NCBI GenBank assembly: GCA_029248525.1
Contig: JAQWJE010000049.1
Location: forward strand, 450,535-514,534
Reading direction: 5' to 3'
DNA: 64,000 bases
DNA from: Candidatus Binatia bacterium
Lineage (GTDB): Bacteria; Desulfobacterota; Binatia; UBA12015
Program-made: the position numbers and the translations under genes
Notes under the pieces: generated by a model
Seen by the model: the letters and a program-made list of their open reading frames with translations, nothing else
The model's database searches: none
Told to the model about the DNA's origin: nothing
Shown here: in pieces, positions 9,197-17,157 of the stretch
Numbering within the stretch: position 1 is the stretch's first letter
Layout: every line of letters starts with the position of its first letter

Positions 9197-10423
9197 ATGG
9201 AAACAGTGACACCAGAGGAAATTGGACTCTCGGCCGACCGCCTGGCGCGGGTCGATCAATTTATTACCGATAGGTATCTCTCCACCGATCGGATTGCGGG
9301 GGCTCAATTATTGGTCGCACGCCACGGTCAGGTGGGGCATTTATCCACGTTGGGCCGGATGGCTTTTGAGGCACCCGAGGCGCTGCGGGAAGACTCGATC
9401 TTCCGCATCTATTCGATGACCAAGCCGATTACGACGGTGGCGGCGATGATGCTCTACGAGCGAGGCCTCTTTCAACTCAAGGACCCGGTCCATGCCCATA
9501 TCCCGGAGTTCCGGAAGCTGCGCGTGTATGAGCAGGGGACACATCCGAACTATCTGACTTCACGGCCGGAGCGCCCGATGCGCATCAAGGACCTGCTCAT
9601 GCATACCTCCGGCCTCACCTATGGGTTTGTGCGTCGGTCGAATGTGGATCATGGCTACCGAAAACTCGGATTGGGCGCGTCTCATGGCGAATATGATCTG
9701 GCGGGTTTCACTCGGGCGCTGGCCGACCTTCCGCTGGAATTCTCCCCGGGTACGGCATGGAATTATGGTGTATCGACAGACGTTCTCGGCTACCTCGTCG
9801 AGGTTCTCTCGGGTCGCCCGTTTGCCGAATTTCTGCAGGAGGAAATTTTCGCTCCTCTGGGCATGAGCGACACCGGATTTTTTGTCCCCGAGAGCGAGGG
9901 ATCGCGCTTGCCGGGTTGTTATGAGTTGCAGGCCGACGGCAGCACGCGGTTGACCGATGCCGCGCCGACGACGCCCTATATGGTCCCTCCCAAATTCACT
10001 TCCGGTGGCGGTGGGTTGGTCTCGACAACCGCAGATTATTTTCGTTTCTCCGAAATGCTCCGCCAGGGCGGGGCTCTGGGTGGGGTTCGGCTGCTTTCGC
10101 CCAAGACGATTGACCTCATGACCATCAACCATCTTCCCGGGGACCGAGATCTGACCCAATATGCTGCTGGCGGTTCCTTCTCGGAGACGCCCTATGAGGG
10201 GGTCGGTTTTGGTCTCGGGTTTTCGATCAATTTAGGCGGTGCCCGCACCAGTAATACGGGCAGCTTTGGAGAATTCGCCTGGGGTGGCATGGCGAGCACG
10301 GCGTTCTGGATCGACCCTGCCGAAGAGCTGGTCGTGATTTTCATGACCCAATTGATCCCGAGCGGCGCCTATAATTTCCGGGCTGAATTGCGCTCGCAGA
10401 TATACGCCGCTCTCATCGATTGA
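9197..10423 (+). CDS. Family VIII-type esterase / beta-lactamase-related serine hydrolase
   Basis: The product is about 408 residues without a signal peptide, so it is probably cytoplasmic. The catalytic S-M-T-K tetrad occurs in Y-S-M-T-K-P-I-T-T. The second motif Tyr appears in W-N-Y-G-V-S-T-D-V-L-G-Y, which fits EstB/LovD-like acyltransferases and esterases rather than class C beta-lactamases. A late W-G-G-M-A-S-T-A-F-W-I-D-P strand provides the third active-site wall. The ATG at 9197 was chosen over an upstream TTG at 9182. It is monocistronic by spacing. Confidence 0.8.
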   Translation: METVTPEEIGLSADRLARVDQFITDRYLSTDRIAGAQLLVARHGQVGHLSTLGRMAFEAPEALREDSIFRIYSMTKPITTVAAMMLYERGLFQLKDPVHAHIPEFRKLRVYEQGTHPNYLTSRPERPMRIKDLLMHTSGLTYGFVRRSNVDHGYRKLGLGASHGEYDLAGFTRALADLPLEFSPGTAWNYGVSTDVLGYLVEVLSGRPFAEFLQEEIFAPLGMSDTGFFVPESEGSRLPGCYELQADGSTRLTDAAPTTPYMVPPKFTSGGGGLVSTTADYFRFSEMLRQGGALGGVRLLSPKTIDLMTINHLPGDRDLTQYAAGGSFSETPYEGVGFGLGFSINLGGARTSNTGSFGEFAWGGMASTAFWIDPAEELVVIFMTQLIPSGAYNFRAELRSQIYAALID

Positions 10424-10469
10424 TCCCGCGGCTATGGACCGTTCTCGCATGAGCACGTAGTCTCGAATC

Positions 10470-11396
10470 ATGCTGACAAGATCAAAGGGTTTCGCTCTCG
10501 GATTTCTCGCGCTGTTCTTTTTCGTCGCGTGCGGCGACTCGGCCAATACGACAGCGGAAGTTCCACTGCCGGCGACCGTACCCATCAACGCTCCGGTCGC
10601 CGATGACTGTCTCACCGACGTTGGCCCCGGAGCATATGAGCTGCGTTGCGAAGGACTGGATTTCAATTTGAATATTCCCGAGGTTTGCACGGAGTATGCG
10701 TGCGGCCTGATCGTCGATGTCCATGGTTTCGGGATGACCGCGGACCTTCAGGAAATTCACTCCGAGATTGCAGTGAGAGGCGGCGAGGCTGGCTATATTG
10801 TTTTGCAGCCCACCGCGCCCTTGACTGATCGAGGAAATAGCTGGTCAAACTCGGGTGGGCAGGACGAACAAGTCGAAGCCCTTCTGCGACGAACGATGGA
10901 GGCATTTCACGTTCTGGAGGACCGGGTTCATATGACGGGTTATTCGCAGGGCGGGTTCATGACCTGGCGATTCCTGTGCAACCGCTCCGAGATTTTCGGT
11001 TCGGTGGCACCGATGGGGGCGGGGACACGATGTCTGGATGAATCTTTTCCCGAGAACCCGGTGGATATTCTTTACGGACACGGGACGACCGACGGGTTGG
11101 TTTCTTTCTCCAGTTCGGTTCCTGTGCGCGAGTGGATTCAGGAAGGCTATGCCCTGAACGAGGGTGTTCTTCTGGCAGGGGATTCGGAATATGAGTGGAC
11201 TCGATTCGAGGGTGCGGACGGGACGATTTTCGAATTCATGCAGTGGGATTGGGAGACCCCATTCGCTCTGGGGAGCCAACCGCTGCGAGCGCATTGTTTT
11301 CCGGGGAGTGGACTCTTTTTGGGCTGTGGCGCCGACAACCCGGTGCACTGGGGTGAGGTGGTTGTGGAATTCTTCCGGAGTCATCCCCGCCAATAG
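10470..11396 (+). CDS. PHB-depolymerase/LpqC-like alpha/beta hydrolase lipoprotein
   Basis: The 308-residue product has a signal peptide ending in a lipobox-like F-V-A-C, so it should be a secreted lipoprotein. The hydrolase core shows V-D-V-H-G-F-G (oxyanion-hole strand) and G-Y-S-Q-G-G with the nucleophile Ser. An acidic position is likely in Y-G-H-G-T-T-D-G, and there is a late D-N-P-V-H-W-G for His. This is the pattern of the esterase PHB-depolymerase family (feruloyl esterases, PHB depolymerases, LpqC). Six or more Cys in the mature part fit an extracytoplasmic, disulfide-bonded enzyme. The polymer or ester substrate is not predictable. Confidence 0.75.
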   Translation: MLTRSKGFALGFLALFFFVACGDSANTTAEVPLPATVPINAPVADDCLTDVGPGAYELRCEGLDFNLNIPEVCTEYACGLIVDVHGFGMTADLQEIHSEIAVRGGEAGYIVLQPTAPLTDRGNSWSNSGGQDEQVEALLRRTMEAFHVLEDRVHMTGYSQGGFMTWRFLCNRSEIFGSVAPMGAGTRCLDESFPENPVDILYGHGTTDGLVSFSSSVPVREWIQEGYALNEGVLLAGDSEYEWTRFEGADGTIFEFMQWDWETPFALGSQPLRAHCFPGSGLFLGCGADNPVHWGEVVVEFFRSHPRQ

Positions 11397-11434
11397 TTTG
11401 GTACGCGGGGAGGCGGCCCTGAACCGGAAAATAT

Positions 11435-11992
11435 TTATCGGGGAAAGAGTCCGTTGGCCAATCCCGAGATGATGAGGGCTACAGGCAGGATTCCGATCGC
11501 GGCAAAGAGCAGAAAACGTCCCGGGGGGACGCCGCGAACGCCGGCGGTCGTGTTCACAATATGAGGGCCCATCGGAAACCAGCGCACGCAGATCTGAAAT
11601 GCGGGATGAGCGATATCCAACCTTTGGAGTCGTTGGGGCAGGCGCGAGGTGAACTTCGTGACAGCGAGATCAGCGGTGGCTCGCTTGGCCAGACTATATT
11701 GTATCCAGGCAGCCAGCATCCATCCCAACCAGATCAGGGCCGTCCCAACCCAGAACCCATGCATCAGGGCGAGGGCGAACCCGACGAAGTCACTTGGCAA
11801 GGGAGAGAGCGACAGGGAGATCAGAGTTTGCAGGGGAAGGAGAATCAGCGTCGCCCGCCAACCGTATTCGTCGGACAAGCGGGTCAGCCCTTCGGGGTCC
11901 TGAAAAGCGAGGACCGCAAGGAAGCCGCTGGTGGCGAGGCCGACCAGTGCCAGAATTGGGCCGAACCGGATTGATTGCGTTTCCAAACTCAT
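11435..11992 (-). CDS. TVP38/TMEM64 (VTT domain) membrane protein
   Basis: The 185-residue product has five to six hydrophobic segments and the VTT/DedA-relative signature. That signature is L-S-P-L-P-S-D-F-V-G-F-A near the centre and R-W-F-P-M-G-P-H-I-V-N-T-T-A-G-V-R-G-V-P near the C-terminus. Members are thought to help lipid scrambling or transport across the inner membrane. The reading frame continues upstream to 12904 but that part is antisense to the DsbA-fold gene, so I start at ATG 11992. Only 24 bases separate it from the divergent gene, so their promoters must overlap each other's coding ends. Confidence 0.75.
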   Translation of the reverse strand: MSLETQSIRFGPILALVGLATSGFLAVLAFQDPEGLTRLSDEYGWRATLILLPLQTLISLSLSPLPSDFVGFALALMHGFWVGTALIWLGWMLAAWIQYSLAKRATADLAVTKFTSRLPQRLQRLDIAHPAFQICVRWFPMGPHIVNTTAGVRGVPPGRFLLFAAIGILPVALIISGLANGLFPR

Positions 11993-12016
11993 CGTCTTCG
12001 TCGTACGGTATACCCT

Positions 12017-12898
12017 ATGCGCCCCAAGCTCACCCTCACCGAGTATACGGACCCGCTGAGTGGCTGGGCGTGGGGTACTGAACCCAAGCTTCGATTGTTG
12101 CAGTGGCGATATGGACATCTTTTGCGCTGGCGCCAAGTGATGGCCGGGATTATTGGCGAGGGAACTGCCAACAGGCCTTATCCGGAGGGCGCTTCCCTCG
12201 CATGGGCGAATGTTTCGCGGCATACCCGGATGCCCTTCGCCGAGAATCAGCGTTGGTGCGAGACCTCCAGCGTTCTCGCCTGCCGCGCCGTCAAGGCGGC
12301 GGGGCTGCAAGGGGGCAAGATTGCGGCCCGGGTGCTTCGCTGTCTTCGTGAGGCAGCTTTTCTCGATGGACGGCCCTTGATGGAGGTCAATGAGATTTGT
12401 TCCGTTCTCGCGGCGGTGCCGGGTCTTGATCCGAGAAACTTCCGCGAAGATTTGCAAAGTGAGGTATCGGCCGCTCTTTTTCGCGAAGACTGGGCGGAGG
12501 TTCGTCGACCGAGTGCCTTTGTCCGTACTTTGGTGGAGATCGGTGAAGGGAACGGCATCGCGCTTCCCTGCGAGGCGGGGCAGCGCTACTCGGTGCCGAC
12601 GGTAATTGTCGCTGGGAACGGCAGGGAAGTAACGGTCGCAGGTTGGAAGCCCTTCGAGGACTACGAGGAGGCTCTGGGTGATATCTTCGGGCAGTCTCTG
12701 AACCCTCGCCCGGACCCGACACCATCGGAGGCACTGACCTATTTCGGAACCCTGACGGCTGCCGAACTCGAAATGCTCTGCGGTGTGGAGGCCCGTTTGC
12801 CGGAGAGTACCGCGCGCGTCTGGGGTGAGGAATCTGTCTTCTTTGCACCCGGGCATCTGGGTATGGAAGCCGCGCGTGATCAGGGAGCGTCGCGATGA
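12017..12898 (+). CDS. DsbA-fold (FrnE/YjbH-like) protein lacking the CxxC motif
   Basis: The 293-residue product opens with T-L-T-E-Y-T-D-P-L-S-G-W-A-W-G. In this family that position normally reads D-P-L-C-x-W-C-W-G. Here both active-site cysteines are replaced (Ser15 and Ala18). The rest of the fold is recognisable: E-P-K-L-R-L-L-Q-W-R-Y-G, A-C-R-A-V-K-A-A-G-L-Q-G and a cis-Pro-like S-V-P-T-V-I-V near residue 195. It therefore cannot be a thiol oxidoreductase of the usual kind; a chaperone/adaptor role like that of YjbH/SpxH proteins is possible. The ATG at 12017 has no evident Shine-Dalgarno. The stop overlaps the next start (ATGA at 12895). Confidence 0.65.
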   Translation: MRPKLTLTEYTDPLSGWAWGTEPKLRLLQWRYGHLLRWRQVMAGIIGEGTANRPYPEGASLAWANVSRHTRMPFAENQRWCETSSVLACRAVKAAGLQGGKIAARVLRCLREAAFLDGRPLMEVNEICSVLAAVPGLDPRNFREDLQSEVSAALFREDWAEVRRPSAFVRTLVEIGEGNGIALPCEAGQRYSVPTVIVAGNGREVTVAGWKPFEDYEEALGDIFGQSLNPRPDPTPSEALTYFGTLTAAELEMLCGVEARLPESTARVWGEESVFFAPGHLGMEAARDQGASR

Positions 12899-13272
12899 AG
12901 TCATGGCTGTGCGGATTGGTTGGCGTTGGACTGATCCTCCTGCAGGTAACGGGTTGCGCCACCATCATTTCGAAAGCCGAGATGGACCAGTTCGGACAAC
13001 CGTTCTCCGGCGTAAAGCTCGATGCAGGTGTCGCCCTCTGCCTCGGGGAAGCGGCCATTTCATCGGAGACGCAACCTCCCTATCTTGGAAATATCATCTA
13101 CTTCTTTACGGCTTGGGGGCCCGTTGGGGATATGCCACTTTCTCTGGTCCTGGACACCCTCTTGTATCCGGTCGATCGGATCGTGGGGCCTCGGTCTCGG
13201 GAACTGACCGTCTTGTCGACGCCGGCGGTCTTGCCGGTTTGCGGAACGGGTAAGCCGCTCTCGGTTCCCTAG
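12895..13272 (+). CDS. YceK/YidQ-like small lipoprotein
   Basis: The 125-residue product has a lipoprotein signal ending in V-T-G-C. It is followed by a compact domain with P-Y-L-G-N-I-I-Y, W-G-P-V-G-D and M-P-L-S-L-V-L-D-T-L-L-Y-P-V-D, which is the recurring core of the YceK/YidQ family of uncharacterised enterobacterial and deltaproteobacterial lipoproteins. Its start overlaps the stop of the DsbA-fold gene by four bases, so translation is probably coupled. Its 3' end overlaps the convergent WS/DGAT-like gene by four bases. Confidence 0.65.
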   Translation: MKSWLCGLVGVGLILLQVTGCATIISKAEMDQFGQPFSGVKLDAGVALCLGEAAISSETQPPYLGNIIYFFTAWGPVGDMPLSLVLDTLLYPVDRIVGPRSRELTVLSTPAVLPVCGTGKPLSVP

Positions 13273-14570
13273 CCGGCGAGCCGCATCAGATTTTCAAGCT
13301 CCGCACGGATCTTGTTCACAAGTGTTTCGGGCTGGGGGAAGGCACGGCTGTCGAGGGTGAGGCCTATGGACAAATCCTCAAGTGAGCGAATCAGAGAGAC
13401 GGCGATGCGATGGCCCCGGGTGGTCTGGAAACTGCGGAGCGATGCAACGCGCGCACCTGCAAGGAAGGCGGTTGTGGGCAATCCGGGTTGCAGTTCGCAG
13501 CGGAAATCGCCGGAGGCGAAACATTCATCCGCGGCGGCCTCGAGCAGGGGTTGGGGCAGTCGATCGAGGAACTCGGCGGTGTCCGGGAGGAAGGTCCGTT
13601 CGGCTTCCGCGGCGGCGGGTCGCGTTCGATGTTGGAGTTCGCGAATACGCCTTCGTGGATCTCCGGCCGTCGTTGCCAGCGAGACTTGCTTCGCGATCCA
13701 TGGGAATTCGGGATCCTCGAGGCTGCAGGTCACAGTTCCCCTCTGAAAGTCACTGATGGCACGGGCCAGAGCGGCCATGATGACCTCACGGATTGTGCTC
13801 CGTGTGACGCGAGCACATTCTGCGACGTCGTCCCAGGGCAGTCGAATGGATGCAAGAAAGGGTGCTTGCGACGGTCTGGTATCCGGGAGTCGCTTCCCCT
13901 TGCCGAACAGAGCAGCAGTCGCCCGCGTGTTTTCGAAAAAATCCTGCAAGGATTGCCGTGGCGCGCGCGCATAATCTGGAGCCTTGGAGATTCGCCGGCG
14001 AATCCGTGTGGCGTGTCGACCTGCCTCGTCCATTGCGGCCGCGGAGAGGTCGGTAAGCCAATGCTCCTGCTGGAGTTGGCGCACGTTTGGCGGGAGCGAC
14101 GGTTCAGGTTGTCGACCGGGTTCCAGCAAAAGACTCAGCCAGTCGAGATTGCCGGCGACAAGGGGATGAACCTTGAGCAGAACGGCCGCTTCACCTCCCC
14201 CCACATCTTCGATTCCCCACAAATTCCAGAGTGGTTGTTCGGGATCAAAGGCCTGCAGGAGCAAGGGTGCGAATTCCTGCAAGCGCAATTGCGGTTCCGC
14301 ATTTGAGGAAGAGGGTAGGGAGGCCAGCCCTTGTCGGGGTGTTCTCGCGCCATCGGCGACCCACCTGGGCGGAAGGATATCGCAGGGATAGGTGTGAAGA
14401 ACCGACCGCAGCGGCTCCCAGGTTGCGCTCGCTCGCCGCAGAGATGCCTGCAGGTGGCGCAGGTCCGGCATGCGGTCCAGATGAAAGACGAGCAGAAGGT
14501 TTCGCCTGAATCGTGGGTTGCGATCGAGGCGCCACCCGATCGCTTCTGCTCGCCGAAGTCGGTGCATCAT
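13269..14570 (-). CDS. Degenerate WS/DGAT (wax ester synthase / acyl-CoA:diacylglycerol acyltransferase) homologue
   Basis: The 433-residue product follows the WS/DGAT layout. It has an N-terminal L-L-L-V-F-H-L-D-R-M-P-D-L strand with the repeated L-R-R-A/L-R-S-V-L pattern. A central strand stands where HHxxxDG should be, and a C-terminal half has I-R-E-V-I-M-A-A-L-A-R-A-I. The catalytic motif reads V-H-P-L-V-A-G (residues 134-140), so the second His and the Asp are missing. It is therefore unlikely to be an acyltransferase by the classic mechanism. The start at 14570 overlaps the stop of the upstream acyl-CoA synthetase as ATGA. Family assignment rests on pattern memory only. Confidence 0.5.
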   Translation of the reverse strand: MMHRLRRAEAIGWRLDRNPRFRRNLLLVFHLDRMPDLRHLQASLRRASATWEPLRSVLHTYPCDILPPRWVADGARTPRQGLASLPSSSNAEPQLRLQEFAPLLLQAFDPEQPLWNLWGIEDVGGGEAAVLLKVHPLVAGNLDWLSLLLEPGRQPEPSLPPNVRQLQQEHWLTDLSAAAMDEAGRHATRIRRRISKAPDYARAPRQSLQDFFENTRATAALFGKGKRLPDTRPSQAPFLASIRLPWDDVAECARVTRSTIREVIMAALARAISDFQRGTVTCSLEDPEFPWIAKQVSLATTAGDPRRRIRELQHRTRPAAAEAERTFLPDTAEFLDRLPQPLLEAAADECFASGDFRCELQPGLPTTAFLAGARVASLRSFQTTRGHRIAVSLIRSLEDLSIGLTLDSRAFPQPETLVNKIRAELENLMRLAG

Positions 14571-16228
14571 TCCTCGACAAAACGGTTGGCAGCTTCTCCT
14601 GTGAGAACGTTCTTGAGGACTTTGCCCGTTGGGTTTCGCGGCAAGAGGCTGGTCCCGATTTCCCAATGTGCGGGAACCTTGAAGTAGGCCAGCTTGGCCG
14701 CCACGAAATCTGCGAGATCCTTCTCGGCGATGGAGATTCCCTCGTCAATCACGACAAAGGCCTTCACTTCCTGACCGAGTTCCTCATGAGGCACACCGAC
14801 CACCGCAGCTTCGATCACCGCAGGGTGCTCGACGAGTCGGTTTTCGATTTCGCCGGGATAGACATTTTCCGAGGCGCGCAGGATCAAATCCCGCCGGCGA
14901 GAAGCAAGATAAAGCCGCCCATCTTTGAGGTGGCCCCAGTCGCCCATGCGTAACCATCGACCCGCCAGAAGCGTTTCCTCAGTTTCCTCGGGTCGTCGCC
15001 AATAGCCCAACATATTCAGCGGGCTGCGCACGAAGACCTCGCCTTCTTCGCCCTCGGGCAAGGACTGGCCGTCGTCGTTGCGGATCTCGATGGCGACAGT
15101 GGGTTGCGGTGCTCCCACGGAAGTCGGGTGCTCTTGCCATTCGGTGCCACCGATCACAGTCGCGAGTGCGCCGGATTCGGTGCTGCCATAACCGTGGCCG
15201 AGGTTTCCTTCGCGGAGGGCAGGAAAGGCTTCTCGAATTTTGCGTTGCATCTCGGGCGCCGTGGGTGCGCCGCCGCCCCCGACCTGCTTGAGCGAGCTCA
15301 AGTCGTAATCTGCGAATGCCGGGCTTGTGATGATGCGATGCAGGACCGTATTCATGGCACCCCAGCTCGTGCAGCTCTCGGCCTGGATTTGCGCCATGGT
15401 CCGTTCCGGATCAAATCGTCCGGAGTTCCAGACTGTCTTCAGCCCCGCGGAGAGGCCCATGATGGCGGCCGCCTGAAGTCCCGATACGTGAAAGAGTGGA
15501 TTGGTGACGTACATGCAATTGGCGGGTGCGTCGGGTGCGGGCGGGTTCAGGAGGAAATTACGAAAGCCCGCAGATTGGTTGATGGCGATGAAGCCGATGA
15601 CGCTGCGATGGCTTGTAACGGCTCCCTTGGGACGCCCGGTTGTGCCGCTGGTATAGAGAATGAAGGCGGGATCATCTTCATGGATCTCGACTTCGGGGAA
15701 TGTCGTGTCGCCCGCGGCAGCCTCGAGTGCTGCGAATCCTGTTTCCATCTCGATTACCGGAACGCCGTGCTCATGCCCGGCCAGGCGCTCGAGCCTCTTG
15801 GCATCCGCGACGAGAACTTTTGGTTCGGCATCCTCCAGGCCGTAGAGAATCTCGTCACTGGTCCACCAGCCATTCAGGCCGACAGCGATGGCACCCAGCC
15901 CCACCACCGCCCAGAATGTGAGAATCCATTCAGGTCGATTTGCGGCGAGAATCGCTACGCGATCGCCCTTTCGGACTCCGAAATCCTCCTGCAGGGAGCG
16001 TGCGATTGCGGCAACCAGTTCGTGGTGGCGGGCGTATGTGATGCGCCGGGTATCGAACACCAGATAGGGCTGGTCCCCGTGGGCGGCCGAAGCATCCAGC
16101 ATGGCACGCAGTGAGGGCAGGCGGTTTCGGAACACCGGCATGGGTGTTCCGAGCACGGACTCGGTGTGAATCTCGAAGGGAGCACCCTTCCCGAAAATTT
16201 GCTCGTGAATTTCAGCTTCGGTCGGCAT
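14567..16228 (-). CDS. AMP-dependent acyl-CoA synthetase, paralogue of the one at 4341
   Basis: The 553-residue product contains the P-loop Y-T-S-G-T-T-G-R-P-K-G, a G-Y-G-S-T-E-S-G A5 motif, M-G-D-W-G-H-L-K-D-G and the C-terminal P-R-N-P-T-G-K-V-L-K lysine motif. Its N-terminus (G-K-G-A-P-F-E then V-F-R-N-R-L-P-S-L-R) and the V-G-L-N-G-W-W segment match the synthetase at 4341-6023, so the two are paralogues. The start at ATG 16228 removes a Gly-rich extension. The stop overlaps the start of the degenerate WS/DGAT gene, implying a coupled pair. The carboxylic acid substrate is unknown. Confidence 0.88.
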   Translation of the reverse strand: MPTEAEIHEQIFGKGAPFEIHTESVLGTPMPVFRNRLPSLRAMLDASAAHGDQPYLVFDTRRITYARHHELVAAIARSLQEDFGVRKGDRVAILAANRPEWILTFWAVVGLGAIAVGLNGWWTSDEILYGLEDAEPKVLVADAKRLERLAGHEHGVPVIEMETGFAALEAAAGDTTFPEVEIHEDDPAFILYTSGTTGRPKGAVTSHRSVIGFIAINQSAGFRNFLLNPPAPDAPANCMYVTNPLFHVSGLQAAAIMGLSAGLKTVWNSGRFDPERTMAQIQAESCTSWGAMNTVLHRIITSPAFADYDLSSLKQVGGGGAPTAPEMQRKIREAFPALREGNLGHGYGSTESGALATVIGGTEWQEHPTSVGAPQPTVAIEIRNDDGQSLPEGEEGEVFVRSPLNMLGYWRRPEETEETLLAGRWLRMGDWGHLKDGRLYLASRRRDLILRASENVYPGEIENRLVEHPAVIEAAVVGVPHEELGQEVKAFVVIDEGISIAEKDLADFVAAKLAYFKVPAHWEIGTSLLPRNPTGKVLKNVLTGEAANRFVEE

Positions 16229-16374
16229 GCCTTGGGTATAGCCCCCCCGGCCCGTTGCCTCCAACCCCGACCCGCAGAATCGGATGCACTTCCTCTCCTG
16301 TCAGGATACGAGAAAGGAGCATGGCGTATGCTGGCCAAACTGCGGCAACGGGTGCCTTGCGGGAGGAGAAAGAG

Positions 16375-17157
16375 ATGGGTCTTCTGAAAGGAAAAGTGGC
16401 GATCGTCTCGGGAATCGGTCCCGGATTGGGTCGCGCAACAGCGCTGAAACTGGCGGAAGCCGGCGCGAATGTGGTTCTCGCGGCACGCACCGAGGCGCGG
16501 TTGGCCGAGGTCGCTGACGAGGTGCGCGCCCTCGGTGTTCAGGCTCTGGCGGTTCCGACAGACCTTGCCGAGCCACAGGATTGCGAGGCGTTGGTCGAGA
16601 AGTCGATTGCGGAATTCGGTCGGGTGGACGTTCTGGTCAATAATGCGTTCATGATGCCGCCTTTTCGGCGTCTCGACGAATATAACGTGGCAAAGATCCA
16701 GCAGAGCTTCGAGGTGAATCTCTTCGCACCTCTGAGGCTCTCTCAGGCAGTGATTCCTCATATGCGTGCCGCCGGTGAAGGGTCGATCGTGATGATCGGG
16801 TCGGTGATTCTGCGCAAGCAAACTGTGAACTACGGCCCCTATAAAGTGGCCAAGCACGCCCTGCTGGGACTGACCCGGAGTCTGGCTGCAGAGAATGGCC
16901 CCGACGGGATCCGCGTCAATATGGTGGCTCCCGGCTATATCGGGGCCGCCGTGGTCGGGTTGGTCGCGCAGATGGATGCAGCGGCCCGCGGGATTCCGGA
17001 AGCTCAGGCTCGGCAATCCATCCTCGACACGCTGATGTTGCGTCGCGCGGCTGAGCCCGAGGAGATCGCTGACGCGATCCTGTTTTTTGCCAGCGGGATG
17101 TCACGTTCGATTACGGCACAATGTCTGGATGTGACAGCGGGAGAGTTTGCCCATTGA
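16375..17157 (+). CDS. Short-chain dehydrogenase/reductase (SDR)
   Basis: The 260-residue NAD(P)-dependent oxidoreductase has the coenzyme motif S-G-I-G-P-G-L-G at its N-terminus, N-N-A-F for the NNAG strand, and catalytic Y-K-V-A-K with Tyr156 and Lys160. The Ser lies upstream in M-I-G-S-V-I. A strong GGAGGAGA sits 5 to 10 bases before ATG 16375; an in-frame ATG at 16321 has its ribosome site too close. It is divergent from the acyl-CoA synthetase across 146 bases and overlaps the sulfotransferase start. Likely substrates are hydroxyl or keto groups on lipids, sterols or CoA esters. Confidence 0.85.
   Translation: MGLLKGKVAIVSGIGPGLGRATALKLAEAGANVVLAARTEARLAEVADEVRALGVQALAVPTDLAEPQDCEALVEKSIAEFGRVDVLVNNAFMMPPFRRLDEYNVAKIQQSFEVNLFAPLRLSQAVIPHMRAAGEGSIVMIGSVILRKQTVNYGPYKVAKHALLGLTRSLAAENGPDGIRVNMVAPGYIGAAVVGLVAQMDAAARGIPEAQARQSILDTLMLRRAAEPEEIADAILFFASGMSRSITAQCLDVTAGEFAH

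Noticed and set aside
16321..16374. Upstream ATG for the SDR at 16321
   Set aside because: The AAGGAG is one base from this ATG, too close to function, while 16375 has an ideal GGAGGAGA spacing.
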